This document shows, piece after piece, positions 34,042-38,334 of a stretch of 38,334 nt of DNA. Below the pieces are notes generated by a model. That model was not told the DNA's origin. It did no database searches and worked only from the letters and a program-made list of their open reading frames with translations. Made by a program: the position numbers and the translations under genes. Source of the DNA: Candidatus Chisholmbacteria bacterium RIFCSPLOWO2_01_FULL_49_14 (GTDB lineage: Bacteria > Patescibacteriota > Microgenomatia > UBA1400 > Chisholmbacteraceae); NCBI GenBank assembly GCA_001816915.1, contig MHCL01000011.1, positions 14,462-52,795 of the forward strand. Direction: 5' to 3'. Positions within the stretch are counted from its first letter, which is position 1. Each line of letters begins with the position of its first letter.

Positions 34042-35759
34042 ACGAGCTTTTTTACCTCACTGGCAATATCTTCGGCGTAAAACGGCCTGCCGTCATAACG
34101 CCTGATATAGTCATTGATCATCATTCCGGTTTCCTGCGCAATCAGGCGTGCCAGTTGCCCTTGTTTGTTACCTTCTACGACGATCGGGCGACCGTTGCCG
34201 ATGATGTCCTTCACCTGATCTTTGGGAAAAGGCCAGATCCAGGAGAGATTGAGGGTATTCGTGGGAATTCCGTCTTTTTTCAGTAATGTCCTTGCCGCCC
34301 GAATAACGCCTTTTGTCGAACCGAAAGAAACGAGCGTGACCTCGGCTCCTGCCTCCCTTTCCTCATACTGTCGGGGAACTTCAGACCTCATCGCATCGAA
34401 TTTGCGGAAACGCTTATCCATCTGTTCCAGGCGAATGGAGCCCTCTTCCGCGGCCAAACCATACTTATCGTGTTCGTAGCTGTTGGCAATGTAGGTTCCG
34501 CCCGCAGTTCCGGGAATTGTCCGTGGACTGACGCCGTTTTCCGATTCAAGATAGCGGGGGAAAAATCCTGATTCATCCGGTTGCGGATTGCCATTGAATG
34601 CCTGGCGCTTATTTTTAAAAACGGTTGACTCGAGTTTAAACGTCAGACGGCTTTCGGAGAGATATTTGTCGGAAACCAGCATTACCAAGGTTTGATATTT
34701 CTCGGCAAGCTCCAAGGCGATCCTGGTCAGCTCAAAGGCTTCCTGCGCGTCTCCGGGTGTGAGGACGAAGCGCGGAAACTCGTCCTGGCTGGCATTGAGG
34801 ATAAACCCGAGGTCTCCCTGGGCGGTCCAGGTCGGCATCCCCAAAGCAGGTCCGGGGCGCATGCCTTCAAAGACAACCAACGGGAGTTCGGCTATACCCG
34901 CAAGTCCCAAGCCTTCAGTCATATAGCAGAAGCCGCCACCGGAAGTGCCGACCATGGCTCTTGCACCGGCAAACGACGCGCCGCAGGCCATGTTGATGGC
35001 GCTGATTTCATCTTCCGCGTGTTTGACGACGATATTAGTTTGTTTGGCTGTTGCGGAGAGGTAGTGAAGAATTGAGCTTGAAGGGGTCATCGGATAGGCC
35101 GCATAAAACTGCAGGCCTCCCGCAAGCGCCCCAAGACTGATGGCTTCGTTCCCCGTGGCCGTCAGGTACTGTTCAAATGGTCCCTTGTCGATTTGCATGA
35201 TCGGCTTGGCATGCGCTTTGGCGTATTCATAACCGGCAAGAGCGGCGCCCGCATTGAGCTTGACGACCGATTCCCCTTTATCCTGAAAGACAGCGGTGAT
35301 TACCGTGAGCAAAATGTCTAGGCTCATTCCGAAAAAGTAGACCGACGCGCCGAGGATCACGTTGTTAGCCATGAGGCGCTGTCCGCCGGAGTCGATGGCC
35401 AATTTGACCATCGGCAGGTTGAAGACCTGGCAGGGAAGAGCGTAATCGTTGATATCGACCTTGTCATCATCCTGGTCGTAGATGACCAAAGAATCAGAAG
35501 AGAGTTCGTCTTTATGGAACGAGAGCGAGTTGCGGTTTAAGGCAACCAGAACGTCGACCATTTTTCTCTGAGCAAACGCACCGCTCGTGTTGGCGTAGAC
35601 CTGATAGGTGTTGTGGCCGCCGCGGATCAGGGAGGGATATTCGGTATAGTCAAAGATGCTCATACCGTGACGGGCGCAGGTTTTGCTGAAGAGAAGGCCG
35701 GTGGTCATGATTCCTTCACCGGCGAAGCCCGCGACTTTCCAATTGAGCTCGTTTGCCAT
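34038..35759 (-). CDS. 2-oxoacid:acceptor oxidoreductase alpha subunit (gamma-alpha fusion)
   Basis: GFAGEGIMTTGLLFSKTCARHGMSIFDYTEYPSLIRGGHNTYQV...GNEAISLGALAGGLQFYAAYPMTPSSSILHYLS. Confidence 0.95.
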   Translation of the reverse strand: MANELNWKVAGFAGEGIMTTGLLFSKTCARHGMSIFDYTEYPSLIRGGHNTYQVYANTSGAFAQRKMVDVLVALNRNSLSFHKDELSSDSLVIYDQDDDKVDINDYALPCQVFNLPMVKLAIDSGGQRLMANNVILGASVYFFGMSLDILLTVITAVFQDKGESVVKLNAGAALAGYEYAKAHAKPIMQIDKGPFEQYLTATGNEAISLGALAGGLQFYAAYPMTPSSSILHYLSATAKQTNIVVKHAEDEISAINMACGASFAGARAMVGTSGGGFCYMTEGLGLAGIAELPLVVFEGMRPGPALGMPTWTAQGDLGFILNASQDEFPRFVLTPGDAQEAFELTRIALELAEKYQTLVMLVSDKYLSESRLTFKLESTVFKNKRQAFNGNPQPDESGFFPRYLESENGVSPRTIPGTAGGTYIANSYEHDKYGLAAEEGSIRLEQMDKRFRKFDAMRSEVPRQYEEREAGAEVTLVSFGSTKGVIRAARTLLKKDGIPTNTLNLSWIWPFPKDQVKDIIGNGRPIVVEGNKQGQLARLIAQETGMMINDYIRRYDGRPFYAEDIASEVKKLV

Positions 35760-35761
35760 AA

Positions 35762-37504
35762 CTAAAATTTTTCCAGTGTCGAAGTATCTCCGATCGGCAG
35801 GCCGAGTTCTTGCGCCTTAAGCATTCTGCGCATGATTTTACCGGATCGGGTTTTGGGCAGGTTGTCTTTGAATTCAATTTCGCGCGGGTAGGCGTGGCCG
35901 GCAAGATGATGTTTGATAAAGGATTGGATTTCTTCTTTGAGTTTTTCCGTCGGCTTGATGCCCGGCTTCAACGTGACGAACGCCTTGATGATTTCTCCCC
36001 GCAGCGGGTCGGGTTTTCCGATGACGCCGGCTTCGATGATCGAGGGATGTTCAACGAGCGCGGATTCGACCTCAAAGGGGCCGACCCGTTCTCCGCCCGT
36101 CTTGATGACGTCGTCGGCTCGCCCGATGAACCAGAAATAGCCGTCTTTATCCGTAAACGCCCGGTCTCCCGAGATGTACCAGCCTTTGAGGAAATAACTT
36201 TTGTATTTATTCGGTCTTCTCCAAATTGTCTTCATCATGGAAGGCCAGCCGGGCTTGATGGCCAAATTCCCTTCCTGGTTGGGACCGAGTTCTTTTCCTG
36301 AATCATCGACAATTCCCGCGGTGATGCCGGGCAGCGGCTTGCCCATCGAACCCAATTTAATATCGAGCGCGGGATAATTGGCGATGAGTATCCCACCGGT
36401 TTCGGTTTGCCACCAATTGTCATGAAACGGCAGGCCGAACGTCTTTATTCCCCAGCGTATGGGTTCGGGATTTAAGGGTTCACCGACGCTTGCCAGGTGC
36501 CTGAGGGAAGAAAAATCGTATTTCTCTTTTGGGTTACCTTTGGCGGCGGCCAGCATGCGGATCGCGGTGGGAGCGGTATACCAGACGTTGACACCATAGT
36601 CCTGAATGATCCGGTACCAGATGTCGGGGTCGAAACGGCCGCTGTAGACAACCGAAGATGCTCCGTTGGACCAGGATCCCAAGATTTCATAGGCAATGCC
36701 GGTCACCCAACCGGGATCCGCCGTGCACCAATAGACGTCTTCTTCACGAAGATCAAGAACCCATTTGGCGCTCATGTGCTCGTGAAGAATCGAACGGTGT
36801 GCGTGAATGACGCCTTTGGGCTTTCCGGTCGTCCCTGAGGTGTAGAGCATGAATGCGGGATCCTCGGGATCCATCAGGCGCGCTTCATACTGGTCGGATT
36901 GTTTGGAAAGTTCGTTCTCAAGCGAGAGCACGTGGGCGTGGCCTTCTTTTCTGTCAAGCTTGGAATCAACCAGTAGGATGTTGGTCAGTTCCGGCAGGTT
37001 CTTGAGCACTTTGAGCACCCTGGGCAAAAGTTCGCTGTTGGTCACCACCAGCTTGGCGCTCGAGTTTCCCAGTCTGTCTTCAATGGCCTGCGGGCCGAAG
37101 GCGGAAAACATGGTGCCGGCGATCGAACCCCGCTTGACCGCCCCCAAAAAACCGTAATAGAGCTCGGGAACGCGGGGCAAAAAGAAGAACACCCGGTCGC
37201 CAATTCCGACATCAAAATTGTGGAGGAGATTTGCGAACCTGCTCGAGAGTTTGGCAAGATCGGAAAAGGTAAAACGAAGCTTCTTTTCCTCATCGCCTTC
37301 CCAATAGAGCGCGATTTTATTTTTTCGAAAGTTGACTGCATTGCGGTCAATCGCGTTATAGGCGGCATTGAGCTTTCCGTCGACGTATTCGATTTCCTGC
37401 TGCGCATCCTTCCAGGAGAAAGTCCGGTTTGTCTTTTCGTAGTCCACGAGGTTGGGCGGTTTTTTGAAGTAGTCCTTGGTTTTTTTGTAGATTTGAACTT
37501 TCAT
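35762..37504 (-). CDS. AMP-forming acetyl/acyl-CoA synthetase
   Basis: PAFMLYTSGTTGKPKGVIHAHRS...VYWCTADPGWVTGIAYEILG...WWQTETGG...SGDRAFTDKDGYFWFIGRADDVIKTGGERVGPFEVE...LPKTRSGKIMRRML. Confidence 0.95.
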   Translation of the reverse strand: MKVQIYKKTKDYFKKPPNLVDYEKTNRTFSWKDAQQEIEYVDGKLNAAYNAIDRNAVNFRKNKIALYWEGDEEKKLRFTFSDLAKLSSRFANLLHNFDVGIGDRVFFFLPRVPELYYGFLGAVKRGSIAGTMFSAFGPQAIEDRLGNSSAKLVVTNSELLPRVLKVLKNLPELTNILLVDSKLDRKEGHAHVLSLENELSKQSDQYEARLMDPEDPAFMLYTSGTTGKPKGVIHAHRSILHEHMSAKWVLDLREEDVYWCTADPGWVTGIAYEILGSWSNGASSVVYSGRFDPDIWYRIIQDYGVNVWYTAPTAIRMLAAAKGNPKEKYDFSSLRHLASVGEPLNPEPIRWGIKTFGLPFHDNWWQTETGGILIANYPALDIKLGSMGKPLPGITAGIVDDSGKELGPNQEGNLAIKPGWPSMMKTIWRRPNKYKSYFLKGWYISGDRAFTDKDGYFWFIGRADDVIKTGGERVGPFEVESALVEHPSIIEAGVIGKPDPLRGEIIKAFVTLKPGIKPTEKLKEEIQSFIKHHLAGHAYPREIEFKDNLPKTRSGKIMRRMLKAQELGLPIGDTSTLEKF

Positions 37505-37508
37505 CGGA

Positions 37509-38334
37509 TCAGAGTAGGCCGCGACCGGTCATCTGCTGCGGTTTCGGGATTTGTAATAGTTGTAACATAGTTGGTGCTATATCGGCAAGTATGCCTGACG
37601 GAAGGACCACGGGATTACCCATGCTTTCGCTGTCGACATAGATGAAGGGCACCGGAAAGGAAGAATGTTCCGTATCAACGGCGCCGGTTTCAATATTCAA
37701 CAGCTCCTCGGCATTCCCGTGGTCCGCGGTAATCAGCGCCGCTCCGCCGACTGACATGGCTTGCTGGGCGATTTGGCCGACACAGCTGTCGGTTACCTCG
37801 CAGGCTTTGATGGTTGCCTGCAGGTTGCCGGTATGGGCAACCATGTCGGGGTTTGCCAGGTTAGCGATGATGACGTTGTATATGCCGGTGTCGATTCTTT
37901 CCAAAATGGTCTCGGTAATCTCCGGAGCCGACATCTGCGGATAGAGGTCATAGGTCGGTACTTTCTGCGAAGGAATGATGATCCTGTCTTCTGCGGGAAA
38001 CGGATCTTCCCGGAGGCCGTTGAAATAGTAGGTGACAAATCGTTCTTTCTCGGTTTCGGCGATGCGCAGCTGCCTCAAATCGCGTTCGGCAATCACTCTG
38101 CCAAACGGCATAACGACGGGTTGAGGGGGATAAGCAACGGCAACCGGAAGCGCCCGTTCGTACTCGGTCATGGTGGCGAAGAACAGGTTTTTTATCCGCT
38201 GTCCACGGGTAAACGGTTTTGAAAGAAACTGCGGATAGGCTTCGTGGCGGCGGAAATACTTGACGGCATAGGGATCAAATTCGGGGCGCTTCTCCGCCGC
38301 ATCCTCAAAATTGGGCAGGACAAAGGCTTTCGTC
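37509..38334 (-). CDS. gpmI: 2,3-bisphosphoglycerate-independent phosphoglycerate mutase (5' end beyond window)
   Basis: ANPDMVAHTGNLQATIKACEVTDSCVGQI...LITADHGNAEELLNIETG; the frame continues open to the window edge. Confidence 0.93.
   Translation of the reverse strand, partial: TKAFVLPNFEDAAEKRPEFDPYAVKYFRRHEAYPQFLSKPFTRGQRIKNLFFATMTEYERALPVAVAYPPQPVVMPFGRVIAERDLRQLRIAETEKERFVTYYFNGLREDPFPAEDRIIIPSQKVPTYDLYPQMSAPEITETILERIDTGIYNVIIANLANPDMVAHTGNLQATIKACEVTDSCVGQIAQQAMSVGGAALITADHGNAEELLNIETGAVDTEHSSFPVPFIYVDSESMGNPVVLPSGILADIAPTMLQLLQIPKPQQMTGRGLL

Noticed and set aside
1-38334. CRISPR arrays
   Set aside because: No regularly spaced direct repeats and no cas-like genes; repeats seen are palindromes or inverted pairs.

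Overview
The window looks like a bacterial chromosome fragment, probably Candidate Phyla Radiation/Patescibacteria by inference from gene style and content. The right half (~17.4-38.3 kb) is ordinary housekeeping: a PilB-like ATPase, SecG, a family-5 substrate-binding protein, UvrA/UvrB/UvrC, LexA, DedA, a 2-oxoacid:ferredoxin oxidoreductase pair, an AMP-forming acyl/acetyl-CoA synthetase and a partial GpmI. The left half (~0-17 kb) holds 14 intact tRNA genes and appears to be an insertion hub built around them. (1) Two single-domain GIY-YIG nucleases each sit between an intact tRNA and a partial duplicate of that same tRNA (His 5' half; Gly-UCC 3' half). An HNH nuclease abuts tRNA-Leu(UAA). 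(2) Short GC-rich palindromes, mostly of the type CCTGCCTG(C)CGGCAGGCAGG, interrupt tRNA-like fragments at the same D-arm position. Each fragment lies directly 5' of an intact, related tRNA. One copy of the palindrome lies in frame inside a DUF4256 gene. (3) A large serine recombinase next to tRNA-Gln is bounded by ~105-bp inverted repeats. It abuts a second unit, bounded by a different ~95-bp inverted repeat pair, that carries an orphan divergent TrpD-like gene. The strongest candidate for something undescribed is this combined tRNA-targeted mobility (nuclease plus tRNA-half duplication, palindromes in tRNA D-arms, twin inverted-repeat units). All calls are from reading the sequence; no database search or folding program was run.
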